Position numbers and translations under genes: made by a program
Source of the DNA: Endomicrobium sp.
GTDB taxonomy: Bacteria > Elusimicrobiota > Endomicrobiia > Endomicrobiales > Endomicrobiaceae
Assembly: GCA_031273645.1 (NCBI GenBank)
Contig: JAISRM010000266.1
Coordinates: forward strand, 1 to 7,119
DNA length: 7,119 bases
Reading direction: 5' to 3'
Notes under the pieces: generated by a model
The model's database searches: none
The model's input: only the letters and a program-made list of their open reading frames with translations
Told to the model about the DNA's origin: nothing
Part shown: positions 1 to 6,685 of the stretch, in pieces
Layout: each line of letters opens with the position of its first letter
How positions within the stretch are numbered: position 1 is the first letter of the stretch

Positions 1-1217
1 TATTCGGCCGGCTCGTAAATTTTTCCGTTTTTTTCTTTATATATCACTTCGGGCGACGAAACGGCGAGTTCAAAACCTTCGCGTCTCATTGTTTCAATTA
101 AAATCGTTAAATGAAGCTCTCCCCTTCCGGAAACTTTAAAGCGTCCTTCTCCGGAAAGTTCCTGCACTTTCAATCCTACGTTAGTTTGGGCTTCTTTTTC
201 AAGCCTTGCTTTTAAATGTCTGCTTGTAAGAAATTTTCCTTCTTTTCCGGCAAAGGGGGAATCGTTTATAAGAAAATCCATAGACACGGTAGGTTCGTCT
301 ATTGAAAGAGGAGGAAGAGGCAAAATGTCGTAAATGCCGCATACGGTGTCTCCGACTTCAACGCCTTCAAGCCCTGATATTGCGGCGATGTCTCCGGCTT
401 TTGCTGACTGGGTTTCTTTTTTGCCAAGCCCTGAGAATTTGTCTATTCTTACCGCTTTTGAAATTTTTGGAGCGTTTGAGTTATTTGTATTTACAAGAGC
501 TACGGGCTGTCCCTTTGTTATCACGCCGTTTAAAATTCTTCCTATTCCGACCCTTCCCAGAAAATTGTTGTAGTCGAGAATGGTTATCTGCATTTGCAAA
601 GGTTTTTCAACGTTTGCTTCAGGCGCTGGCACATACGACATTATAGTTGTAAATACAGGTTCTATATCGGTTCCTTTTTTCTCCATGACGGCGCTTGCCC
701 AGCCGTCCCTTCCTGATGCGTAAAGAATCGGAAAGTCAAGCTGTTCGTCTGTTGCGCCAAGTTTCATAAATAAATCAAAAACGTCATCTACGACTTTGCT
801 TGGAGATGCGAAAGGTTTGTCCATTTTGTTTATTATTACTATCGGTTTTAGCCCCAAAGCAAGAGCCTTTCTTAAAACAAAACGCGTCTGAGGCATAGGC
901 CCTTCTACCGCATCAACCATAAGAATGGCTCCGTCAACCATCTTCAGCACTCTTTCCACTTCGCTTCCAAAATCTGCATGTCCCGGAGTATCTACAATAT
1001 TTATGGTGTTGCCTTTATAATCGACAGAAGTGCATTTGGCTAAAATCGTAATCCCTCTTTCTCTTTCAAGAGGGTTTGAATCTAAAACCATATCCTGCGC
1101 TTCGTCATTTTTTACGTTGAATTGACCTGAAAATTTTAAAAGAGCATCTACAACGGTGGTTTTTCCGTGGTCAACATGCGCTATAATGGCTACGTTTCTT
1201 ACATCGTCTCTTTTCAT
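1..1217 (-). CDS. typA: Translational GTPase TypA/BipA (partial, C-terminal third outside window)
   Basis: This is a ribosome-binding GTPase of the EF-G/LepA superfamily. In other bacteria it acts in ribosome assembly and stress or cold adaptation. The reverse strand reads open from ATG at 1217 to the window edge: 405 codons plus two bases (TA, most likely a Tyr codon) of a protein usually near 600 residues. Visible GTPase motifs are G1 AHVDHGKTT (13-21), the switch I/G2 segment RERGIT (52-57), G3 DTPGH (76-80) and G4 NKMD (130-133). A beta-barrel domain II follows (about 205-300, with LGRVGIGRIL), then an EF-G domain III-like part with GRGELHL (364-370), which is typical of TypA. The start is fixed by the family N-terminus (MKRDDVRNVAIIAHVDHGKT). 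An AAGGAG lies 13 nt upstream, a rather long spacing, and is partly inside a hairpin. The gene is divergent from the LPS operon. No frameshift is seen. The family is certain; its exact role here is inferred. Confidence 0.97.
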   Translation of the reverse strand, partial: MKRDDVRNVAIIAHVDHGKTTVVDALLKFSGQFNVKNDEAQDMVLDSNPLERERGITILAKCTSVDYKGNTINIVDTPGHADFGSEVERVLKMVDGAILMVDAVEGPMPQTRFVLRKALALGLKPIVIINKMDKPFASPSKVVDDVFDLFMKLGATDEQLDFPILYASGRDGWASAVMEKKGTDIEPVFTTIMSYVPAPEANVEKPLQMQITILDYNNFLGRVGIGRILNGVITKGQPVALVNTNNSNAPKISKAVRIDKFSGLGKKETQSAKAGDIAAISGLEGVEVGDTVCGIYDILPLPPLSIDEPTVSMDFLINDSPFAGKEGKFLTSRHLKARLEKEAQTNVGLKVQELSGEGRFKVSGRGELHLTILIETMRREGFELAVSSPEVIYKEKNGKIYEPAE

Positions 1218-1227
1218 AATTAATAAA

Positions 1228-1249
1228 GCGCTCCTTAACTGCGGAGCGC
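1228..1249 (-). promoter_or_regulatory. Leader hairpin covering the typA ribosome binding site
   Basis: In the typA transcript GCGCTCC (1249-1243) can pair perfectly with GGAGCGC (1234-1228) around an 8-nt loop, six of the seven pairs being G-C. The GGAG of the only good Shine-Dalgarno (AAGGAG, 1236-1231) forms part of the 3' arm, so the folded form should limit ribosome access. The loop sequence CAGTT (1241-1237) is also complementary to AACTG further upstream in the leader (1263-1259), which allows an alternative pairing or a pseudoknot. The complementarity is seen directly; a regulatory role is inference. Confidence 0.5.
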
Positions 1250-1285
1250 GTCCTTTTACAGTTTTTTTTGCCAAATACGCGAAGT

Positions 1286-1314
1286 ATTATATATATTATT
1301 TACGCGTTTTACAA
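1286..1314 (-). promoter_or_regulatory. Sigma70-type promoter for typA
   Basis: On the reverse strand TTGTAA (1314-1309, 4 of 6 matches to the -35 consensus) is separated by exactly 17 nt from a perfect TATAAT (1291-1286). Transcription would start near 1279 and give a leader of about 60 nt that carries the hairpin over the ribosome binding site. The surrounding DNA is very AT-rich, so chance -10 matches are likely; the exact spacing is what supports this one. Confidence 0.6.
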
Positions 1315-1365
1315 ACACATGCGTAAAAAATCCAAAATTTAATTGTATTTTAAATGAATTTTGAA

Positions 1366-1394
1366 TTGACATGACCGGCATAGTTTTATACAAT
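1366..1394 (+). promoter_or_regulatory. Sigma70-type promoter for the LPS precursor operon
   Basis: A perfect TTGACA (1366-1371) is followed after exactly 17 nt by TACAAT (1389-1394, 5 of 6 to TATAAT). Transcription would start near 1401, about 30 nt before the hldD start codon, leaving room only for the ribosome binding site. No operator-like palindrome is evident around it, so constitutive housekeeping expression of the operon is the simplest reading. Confidence 0.75.
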
Positions 1395-1419
1395 TATTTT
1401 ATATAAAATTAAAACTTTT

Positions 1420-1426
1420 AAGAGGA
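1420..1426 (+). promoter_or_regulatory. Ribosome binding site of hldD
   Basis: AAGAGGA ends 5 nt before the ATG at 1432. It fixes that start, which also places the family's N-terminal nucleotide-binding fold at the very beginning of the protein. Confidence 0.7.
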
Positions 1427-1431
1427 TTTTC

Positions 1432-2394
1432 ATGATCGCGCTTACAGGCGGAGCAGGTTTTATAGGCAGTTGTTTTTTGTGGAAACTTAACAGCGAAGGC
1501 ATAAAAGATATTCTTGTTGTTGATAATTTGGACGAAAGTGAAAAATGGAAGAACCTCAACGGAAAAAAATACCGCAATTATATGCAGAAAAGCGATTTTT
1601 ACAATGCCGCGCTTTCGCGCAAAATTGACGATGTCAGCGCTGTAATTCATCTCGGAGCCTGCAGCTCTACTACCCTTACCGACGCAAATTATTATGTAAA
1701 AAACAATTACGAATACTCAAAAGTTATGGCTTTATGGGCTTTTGAACTTGGAATCCCTTTTATTTACGCTTCTTCGGCCGCCACTTACGGCGGCGGCGAA
1801 AACGGTTATGACGACGACATTTCAAAATTAAATTCTTTATCCCCGCTGAACATGTACGGTTTTTCAAAACATATGTTTGATTTGTGGCTTTTAAACAACG
1901 GCTATATTGACAAAGCGGCAGGCATTAAATTTTTTAACGTTTTCGGTCCTAACGAATATCATAAAGGCGACATGAGAAGCGTTATATGCAAAAATTACGA
2001 AGAAGTCGCGCAAAAAGGCGTAATAAAACTGTTTAAATCTTACAAAAAAGAATATCCCGACGGCGCGCAAAAAAGGGATTTTGTGTATATAAAAGACGTT
2101 GTTGACGCGATGTACTTTCTGCTTAAAAATCCGTCAAAAACCGGAATATTTAATCTCGGCACCGGAAAAGCAAGAACATGGAACGACATAGCAAAATCAA
2201 TGTTTGCTTCAGCCGGCAAAAAAGAGAACATAGAATACGTTGACATGCCCGATTATCTTAAGCCGAAGTATCAGTATTTTACGCAGGCAAAAATTGATAA
2301 CTTGGTTAATGCCGGTTATACGAAACCTTTTGCAGAACTTGAAGACAGCGTAAAAGATTATTGCGGTTATTTAAAGAATCAAAGCTATTTATAA
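1432..2394 (+). CDS. hldD: ADP-L-glycero-D-manno-heptose 6-epimerase
   Basis: HldD (RfaD/WaaD) is a cytoplasmic NADP-dependent epimerase. It converts ADP-D-glycero-D-manno-heptose to the L,D-form used by heptosyltransferases for the LPS inner core. The 320 residues match the family length (about 310-330). It is an extended short-chain dehydrogenase: the Rossmann motif GGAGFIG is at 6-12, ILVVDNL at 27-33, and HLGACSSTT at 73-81. SSAATYGG (114-121) is the serine region. The catalytic YxxxK is Y142-K146 in MYGFSKHMFD. FNVFGPNEYHKGDMRSV (168-184) is the HldD signature, and its K178 corresponds to the second catalytic base described for the E. coli enzyme. RDFVYIKDV (215-223) and FNLGTG (240-245) complete the fold. 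It is the first gene of the operon, behind a strong promoter, 38 nt before the kinase of the same pathway. All key residues are present. Confidence 0.95.
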   Translation: MIALTGGAGFIGSCFLWKLNSEGIKDILVVDNLDESEKWKNLNGKKYRNYMQKSDFYNAALSRKIDDVSAVIHLGACSSTTLTDANYYVKNNYEYSKVMALWAFELGIPFIYASSAATYGGGENGYDDDISKLNSLSPLNMYGFSKHMFDLWLLNNGYIDKAAGIKFFNVFGPNEYHKGDMRSVICKNYEEVAQKGVIKLFKSYKKEYPDGAQKRDFVYIKDVVDAMYFLLKNPSKTGIFNLGTGKARTWNDIAKSMFASAGKKENIEYVDMPDYLKPKYQYFTQAKIDNLVNAGYTKPFAELEDSVKDYCGYLKNQSYL

Positions 2395-2423
2395 AAGCGT
2401 TTAAACGCGCAAATTTTTAATTC

Positions 2424-2427
2424 GGAG
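2424..2427 (+). promoter_or_regulatory. Ribosome binding site of the heptose kinase gene
   Basis: GGAG lies 5 nt before ATG 2433 in the only intergenic gap of the operon long enough (38 nt) for an independent site. No promoter hexamers or terminator hairpin are obvious in this gap. Confidence 0.6.
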
Positions 2428-2432
2428 CGATA

Positions 2433-3416
2433 ATGGAACTTATAAAGGTAACGGAAGCGTTTAAAAAACAATCCGTTTTAGTGATCGGCGACACAATGAT
2501 AGACAAATTCGTATGGGGAAAAGTAAAGAGAATTTCTCCGGAAGCTCCAGTTCCGGTCGTGGAAATAACTAAAGAAACGGAAACTCTTGGCGGGGCGGGC
2601 AATGTCGCCCACAATATTACGGCTTTTGGAGCAAAGGCTTACGTAGTAAGCGCTATAGGATCTGATTTTACCGGCCGCTCTCTTATAGAAATGATGAAGG
2701 AAAAAAATATTAATTCAGATTATCTCGTATGCGATCCCGACAGGCCTACCATTATAAAAACAAGGATCATAGCCGTAAGCCAGCAGCTTGTAAGGGTTGA
2801 TAAAGAAGTCAAAGGCATTTTTCATCACGCTACTCAGGAAAAAATAATAAAAAATATAGAAGCGGTTATCCCTAAGGTAAACGCCGTAATAATTTCCGAT
2901 TACGGAAAAGGCGTGGTAAGCCATAAAGCGCTTAAAAGAGCCATATTCTTGGCCGGAAAATATAAAATCCCGATCACGGTTGATCCAAAAACCGAAAATT
3001 TTAAAAAGTATAAAAAGGTTACGACTATTACCCCAAACGTTAAAGAAGCCGTCGAGGGAATGAATGCAAGAAACGTTAAAACAAACGCCGACATAGAAAA
3101 TTTAGGCAAAAGAATTTTAAAAACTTTAAATTCCGATTCCGTCTTAATAACGAGAAGCGAAAAGGGAATGACGCTTTTTTGCCCCGGCGATAAAATAACA
3201 AATATTCCCACGCGCGCAAAAGAAGTTTTTGACGTTACGGGCGCGGGAGACACCGTTATTTCAACTATGACTCTGGCTTTGGCCGCAAAGGCAGATTTAA
3301 GAAGCGCCGCCGAAATTGCAAATTTTGCCGCAGGAATAGTAGTCGGAAAAATAGGAACCGCCGTTACTTCGCAAAAAGAACTTCAGGAAGCCATATCGGA
3401 GTTTTATAAAAAATGA
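2433..3416 (+). CDS. rfaE1: D-glycero-beta-D-manno-heptose-7-phosphate kinase (stand-alone HldA/RfaE domain I)
   Basis: This PfkB/ribokinase-family enzyme phosphorylates D-glycero-D-manno-heptose 7-phosphate at C1 to give the 1,7-bisphosphate, an early step towards ADP-heptose. The N-terminus VLVIGDTMIDKFVWG (15-29) followed by RISPEAPVPVVE (33-44) is typical of the RfaE kinase domain. GGAGNVAHNI (53-62) is PfkB signature 1, and DYGKG (156-160) and DPK (184-186) are further family motifs. DVTGAGDT (267-274) is PfkB signature 2, carrying the catalytic base D273 and the anion hole. At 327 residues it equals only the kinase half of the bifunctional E. coli HldE (about 477). The C-terminal cytidylyltransferase-like domain is absent, and the stop codon is followed directly by kdsB, so this is a natural single-domain form and not a truncation. 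The end overlaps kdsB by 4 nt. The adenylyltransferase (HldC/RfaE2) must be encoded elsewhere. Confidence 0.93.
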   Translation: MELIKVTEAFKKQSVLVIGDTMIDKFVWGKVKRISPEAPVPVVEITKETETLGGAGNVAHNITAFGAKAYVVSAIGSDFTGRSLIEMMKEKNINSDYLVCDPDRPTIIKTRIIAVSQQLVRVDKEVKGIFHHATQEKIIKNIEAVIPKVNAVIISDYGKGVVSHKALKRAIFLAGKYKIPITVDPKTENFKKYKKVTTITPNVKEAVEGMNARNVKTNADIENLGKRILKTLNSDSVLITRSEKGMTLFCPGDKITNIPTRAKEVFDVTGAGDTVISTMTLALAAKADLRSAAEIANFAAGIVVGKIGTAVTSQKELQEAISEFYKK

Positions 3417-4138
3417 AAACTGCGGTAATAATTCCTTCAAGATACGATTCGGTAAGATTTCCGGGAAAACCTTTGGCTTTAATAAAAGGAAAACCTTTAA
3501 TACGGCGCGTTTTAGAAAGGGTCGCTCTGTGCAAACACATCGACTTTATAGCCGTTGCTACCGACGACGAAAGAATAGTCGCTGAAGTAAAAAAGACGGG
3601 ATACAGCGTTTTTATGACGCCTAAAACCTGCAAAAGCGGCACAGACAGAGTCGCTTTTACGGCTAAAAATTTTTTAAGCGGGTACAAAATTTTTATAAAC
3701 GTTCAGGGCGACGAGCCTCTGACGGAGCCGGCTCTTGTTGACTGGCTTGCAATTGAGTTAAAGAACGATAAAAAGCTTGAATGCGTTACGGCCGCTTATC
3801 CGATAAAAAAAGAAGAGGATATTAAAAATCCGAACATAGTCAAAGTTGTTTTTGACAAAGAAGGCTACGCCCTTTATTTTTCAAGATCTCTTATTCCCTA
3901 CAACAGAGATAACGGAAAAGTAAAGTATTATAAACATCTTGGAATTTACGGCTATAAAAGAGATTTCCTTATAGAATTTTCAGAAAGCGGCAAAGCTATT
4001 CTTGAAAAAGCCGAAAATCTTGAACAGCTAAGAGCTTTGGAAAACGGGAAAAAAATTAAAGTTATAAAAGCCGGACAAGATTGCGTCGGGGTGGACGCGC
4101 CTTCCGACGTTTTAAAAGTAGAGGAACTGATCAAATAA
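3413..4138 (+). CDS. kdsB: 3-deoxy-manno-octulosonate cytidylyltransferase (CMP-Kdo synthetase)
   Basis: KdsB couples Kdo to CTP, giving CMP-Kdo and pyrophosphate. This is the activation step before WaaA transfers Kdo to lipid A. Its length, 241 residues, is normal for the family (about 245-255). The nucleotide-binding loop IIPSRYDSVRFPGKPL is at 6-21, ATDD at 49-52 and SGTDR at 75-79. The metal-site motif NVQGDEP is at 96-102 (D100), YFSRSLIPY at 155-163, and KHLGIYGY at 174-181. ENLEQLR (201-207) and GVDAPSD (226-232, second metal aspartate D228) are present. Every conserved block of the family is intact. ATG 3413 overlaps the kinase stop as ATGA, with GGAG 11 nt upstream, so translation is probably coupled. 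kdsA starts one base after its stop. Confidence 0.96.
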   Translation: MKTAVIIPSRYDSVRFPGKPLALIKGKPLIRRVLERVALCKHIDFIAVATDDERIVAEVKKTGYSVFMTPKTCKSGTDRVAFTAKNFLSGYKIFINVQGDEPLTEPALVDWLAIELKNDKKLECVTAAYPIKKEEDIKNPNIVKVVFDKEGYALYFSRSLIPYNRDNGKVKYYKHLGIYGYKRDFLIEFSESGKAILEKAENLEQLRALENGKKIKVIKAGQDCVGVDAPSDVLKVEELIK

Positions 4139-4139
4139 A

Positions 4140-4964
4140 ATGATAAACAAGAAAATAAAAATTCCCGGCGGCATAGTTCTTTCAAACGAAACGCCTTTTG
4201 CCGTTATAGCCGGACCGTGCGTTATTGAAAGCGAGCGCTCGGCTTTGGCGTTAGCGGGAAAACTTCAAAAAATTACGAAGTCGTTAAAAGTTCCGTTTAT
4301 TTTTAAAGCTTCTTACGACAAAGCAAACCGATCGTCAGTCAATTCTTACAGAGGTCCGGGGATTGAAAAAGGTCTTCAAATACTTGCAAAAATTAAAAAA
4401 GAGTTCGGCGTTCCCGTTCTTACCGACGTTCATAGCGAAGAGCAGGCCGACGCTGCGGCTTTAACGGCAGACATCATACAAATACCGGCTTTTTTGTCGC
4501 GCCAGACAGATTTAATAAAAGCATGCGTTCTCACAGGAAAGCCCGTAAATATTAAAAAAGGGCAGTTTCTTGCTCCCCAAGACATGAATAACGCAATAGC
4601 AAAAGCCGAAGCTTTCGGCGGAAAAGACATATCCCTTACCGAAAGAGGCGCAAGTTTTGGTTATCACAATCTTGTTGTTGATTTCAGATCGCTTGAAATA
4701 ATGAAACACACGGGCTGTCCCGTAATATTTGACGCCACGCACAGCGTTCAGCTTCCGGGCGCAGCGGGAACAAAGAGTTCGGGAAACAGAGAATTTGTTT
4801 TTCCTCTTGCAAGAGCGGCTGTTGCCGTAGGCGTTGCGGCGCTGTTTTTTGAAGTTCACGAAAATCCCGACAAAGCTCTTTCCGACGGCGCAAACAGCAT
4901 AAATTTAAAATCTTTTGAAGCTATTCTTAAAAAAACCAAACTTATAGACAAGGCGGTCAAATGA
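4140..4964 (+). CDS. kdsA: 2-dehydro-3-deoxyphosphooctonate aldolase (Kdo-8-phosphate synthase), metal-dependent type
   Basis: KdsA condenses phosphoenolpyruvate with D-arabinose 5-phosphate to Kdo-8-phosphate, the first committed step to Kdo. Its 274 residues form a single TIM barrel. AGPCVIES (24-31), FKASYDKANRSS (55-66), SYRGPG (69-74), QIPAFLSRQTDL (114-125), NIKKGQFLAPQDM (137-149), LTERGASFGYHNLVVDFRSL (166-185), DATHSVQLPG (198-207) and ALSDGAN (246-252) are family blocks. The enzyme has Cys (C27) where metal-independent E. coli KdsA has Asn. With H201, E238 and D249 this gives the full ligand set of the Aquifex-type metalloenzyme, with the same residue spacing (174, 37 and 11). The start is ATG one base after the kdsB stop; GAGGA lies 14 nt upstream, inside kdsB. 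The end overlaps the next gene as ATGA. Confidence 0.97.
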   Translation: MINKKIKIPGGIVLSNETPFAVIAGPCVIESERSALALAGKLQKITKSLKVPFIFKASYDKANRSSVNSYRGPGIEKGLQILAKIKKEFGVPVLTDVHSEEQADAAALTADIIQIPAFLSRQTDLIKACVLTGKPVNIKKGQFLAPQDMNNAIAKAEAFGGKDISLTERGASFGYHNLVVDFRSLEIMKHTGCPVIFDATHSVQLPGAAGTKSSGNREFVFPLARAAVAVGVAALFFEVHENPDKALSDGANSINLKSFEAILKKTKLIDKAVK

Positions 4965-5218
4965 AAAGAAAAAATATTGTTCAAAAAGAGACTGTAGCAG
5001 CGCCTCTTGCCAATTTTAAAGACAAGACGACCGACGACGATACGCTTCAGACTTGGCGTCCGGATTATAAATGGCTTGCAAATACTGCGGGCATAATTTT
5101 AGCGGCTCTTATCATATTGTTTTTTACGTTAAACCTTTTGTTAAAACCTTATATGCGGCAAATTCCAAAAGAAATTACCCCTTGGCTTTATTCCGGCGGC
5201 GATTCAAATGAAAAATAA
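4961..5218 (+). CDS. Unknown 85-residue single-span membrane protein between kdsA and kdsC
   Basis: I do not recognise this protein. It has a polar, charged N-terminal part (1-37, with the acidic patch DKTTDDD at 21-27). One strongly hydrophobic segment runs from about 38 to 61 (within WLANTAGIILAALIILFFTL and the leucines after it). A short tail with K62, R66 and K70 follows, ending in GGDSNEK. No signal-peptidase or lipobox motif is seen, and topology is ambiguous because positive charges flank both sides. It is likely real: its ATG overlaps the kdsA stop (ATGA), AAGG lies 7 nt upstream, and its 3' end overlaps the kdsC start by 11 nt. LptC is a single-span protein often encoded just after kdsC, but this one is far too short for LptC's periplasmic domain and precedes kdsC. 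A membrane anchor or small partner in LPS synthesis is a guess from position only. Confidence 0.75.
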   Translation: MKRKNIVQKETVAAPLANFKDKTTDDDTLQTWRPDYKWLANTAGIILAALIILFFTLNLLLKPYMRQIPKEITPWLYSGGDSNEK

Positions 5219-5747
5219 TAAAAATATTTTAAAGAAAGCGGCCGCCGTCGAACTTTTAGCCTGCGACGTTGACGGCGTTCTTACGCGCGGTGAGATTATC
5301 ATTTTAAATTCAGGGGAAGAAGTTAAGATCTGGAACGTTAAAGACGGCATGGGTTATAGCCTTTTAAAAGAATTTTGTCCGCAAATAAAAACGGCTTGGA
5401 TTACGGGCAGAAGCTGCCGTCAGGTAAAACGGCGCGCGGCGGATATGAAAATTGATTTTCTTGTTCAGGGCTGTTTAGATAAAAAAAATATTCTTTTAAA
5501 GATTGCAGCAGAAACCGGGCTTAAACTTTCTCAAACGGCTTACATAGGAGACGACATTGCCGACATTGCCGCTTTAAATGCGGCGGGGCTTTCGGTTTGT
5601 CCGCAAGACGCCTGCGGCATTGTGAAAAAAAGCGCCGATTACATTTCGGCGTTTAACGGAGGGCAGGGAACCGTCCGCGAAGTTATAGAGATAATTCTTC
5701 AGGCAAAAGGCGCGTCAGAAAAAATTTTAAAAAAATACGATAAATAA
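5208..5747 (+). CDS. kdsC: 3-deoxy-D-manno-octulosonate 8-phosphate phosphatase
   Basis: KdsC hydrolyses Kdo-8-phosphate to Kdo and phosphate, between KdsA and KdsB in the pathway. It is a C0-type HAD phosphatase, 179 residues, the usual size, and normally a tetramer. HAD motif I is CDVDGVLT (19-26) with nucleophile D20 and acid/base D22. The segment KIWNVKDGMGYSLL (40-53) is typical of KdsC. Motif II is TGRS (66-69), the motif III lysine lies in DKKN (91-94), and motif IV is YIGDDIAD (112-119) with D115 and D116. GGQGTVREV (151-159) is the C-terminal loop that completes a neighbouring active site. The ATG lies inside the end of the preceding small gene (11-nt overlap) with only a weak GGCGG upstream, so translational coupling is likely. 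No other start codon fits before the motif I strand. The stop overlaps the next start as TAATG. Confidence 0.95.
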   Translation: MKNNKNILKKAAAVELLACDVDGVLTRGEIIILNSGEEVKIWNVKDGMGYSLLKEFCPQIKTAWITGRSCRQVKRRAADMKIDFLVQGCLDKKNILLKIAAETGLKLSQTAYIGDDIADIAALNAAGLSVCPQDACGIVKKSADYISAFNGGQGTVREVIEIILQAKGASEKILKKYDK

Positions 5748-6652
5748 TGGAAATAAAAAAAATACGCAGGAAAATTTATTATTTCGCCGCGTTTTTGACC
5801 GCTAAAGCGGTATTGTTTATTCCTTACAGATTTTCGGTGAGCGCGCTGGGTTCGTTTTTTGGAATGCTTGCTTATTATTTTTCGGTAAGCGCTTCAATAA
5901 GAGCGCGCAGAAACCTTAAAAGATGTTTTCCCGAAAAATCAAAATCAGAGATAAGGGCGATAGCCAAACGCGTTTTTATAAATCAGGGGAAGAATTTTTT
6001 TGAACTTGCAAATTTTCCGAAAATGGATTCTTCTTTTATAAAAAGCATATCCGGCATTGAAAACGTTCATCTCATAAAAGAAGCCGTAAAGAAGGGCAAG
6101 GGAATTCTTTTTGTAAGCGCCCATACGGGCAATTGGGAAATTACGGCCGCGGCCGTAGCGGATTTGGGAATTCCTCTAAACGTGGTCGCAAAAAAAATAT
6201 ATATCAACGAATTAAACGATATGCTTGTAGATTACAGAAATTCAAAAAACGTAAACGTTATTTTAAAAGACGCTCCGGATACCGCCAAGAAACTTTTAAG
6301 GGCGCTTAAAAAAGGCGAAATAATAGCCATGCTTATAGATCAGGACACAAAAGTGCCGGGCGTTTTTGTGAATTTTTTCGGACGCAATACTTGGACTCCT
6401 TCGGGACTTGCGGTGATGGCTTTAAGGACCGGAGCTGAGGTTTTAATCGGGGTTGACGCAAGAGTCAGCGATTTGGTGCATAAAACTATAGTAAGAGGTC
6501 CGATAACTGTGGAGCCGTCGGGCGATTTTGATAAAGACGTAATAAATCTTACGCAAAAAGCGTCGTTGGAACTTGAAGATCATATAAGGCAATATCCAGA
6601 TCAATGGGTGTGGTTTCACGAAAGATGGAAAACAAAAACGCCGGAAAATTGA
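5747..6652 (+). CDS. lpxL: Kdo-dependent lipid A acyltransferase family protein (LpxL/HtrB-like)
   Basis: Members of this inner-membrane family transfer a secondary acyl chain from acyl-ACP to lipid A precursors, normally after Kdo has been added, which fits the Kdo genes upstream. The 301 residues match the family (about 300-320). A hydrophobic N-terminal anchor spans about 11-47. ARRNLKRCFPEKS (53-65) matches the family's conserved N-terminal block. The catalytic HX4E motif is H126-E131 in SAHTGNWEITA. LIDQD (196-200) followed by FVNFFGRNTWTPSGLAVMAL (207-226) is the second conserved block. The C-terminal QYPDQWVWFHERWKT (282-296) is the typical end. The start is ATG in TAATG, with no Shine-Dalgarno, so it depends on translation of kdsC. 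The sequence alone cannot separate LpxL, LpxM or LpxP specificity, or exclude a related lysophospholipid acyltransferase. It is the last gene of the operon. Confidence 0.88.
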   Translation: MEIKKIRRKIYYFAAFLTAKAVLFIPYRFSVSALGSFFGMLAYYFSVSASIRARRNLKRCFPEKSKSEIRAIAKRVFINQGKNFFELANFPKMDSSFIKSISGIENVHLIKEAVKKGKGILFVSAHTGNWEITAAAVADLGIPLNVVAKKIYINELNDMLVDYRNSKNVNVILKDAPDTAKKLLRALKKGEIIAMLIDQDTKVPGVFVNFFGRNTWTPSGLAVMALRTGAEVLIGVDARVSDLVHKTIVRGPITVEPSGDFDKDVINLTQKASLELEDHIRQYPDQWVWFHERWKTKTPEN

Positions 6653-6653
6653 C

Positions 6654-6675
6654 AAAACAGGCTTCGCCTGTTTTA
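6654..6675 (+). terminator. Probable Rho-independent terminator of the LPS operon
   Basis: Two bases after the lpxL stop, AAAACAGGC (6654-6662) pairs perfectly with GCCTGTTTT (6666-6674) around TTC. This is a 9-bp stem with A-rich 5' and T-rich 3' flanks, the shape of an intrinsic, possibly two-way, terminator. The T-run is only four bases, so efficiency may be moderate. The core is one copy of the 15-bp palindrome family that recurs three more times downstream. Confidence 0.6.
6657..6671. repeat. 15-bp palindrome, copy 1 (ACAGGCTTCGCCTGT)
   Basis: Perfect 6-bp inverted repeat around TTC. It is the first of four copies of ACAGRCTTCGYCTGT in about 420 bp and forms the core of the operon's terminator stem. 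Confidence 0.8.
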
Positions 6676-6685
6676 TGGAACACCG

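Noticed and set aside
302..646. Plus-strand open frames (302-646 and 334-573) opposite typA
   Set aside because: They are antisense shadows of the clearly conserved typA frame and give low-complexity Leu/Arg- or Pro/Ser-rich peptides.
1228..1249. Intrinsic terminator on the plus strand
   Set aside because: The hairpin is not directly followed by a T-run and no plus-strand gene precedes it. Its position over the typA Shine-Dalgarno makes a leader structure more likely.
2900..3253. Reverse-strand open frame of 117 codons inside the heptose kinase gene
   Set aside because: Antisense to the PfkB domain; no ribosome binding site or domain seen.
4512..4859. Reverse-strand open frame of 115 codons inside kdsA
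   Set aside because: Shadow of kdsA, Cys- and Arg-rich without known motifs; the plus strand holds all KdsA signatures.
4961..5218. Truncated lptC
   Set aside because: Only one membrane span and a 20-odd residue tail are present. LptC has a periplasmic beta-jellyroll of well over 100 residues, and the gene lies before, not after, kdsC with no frame remnants.
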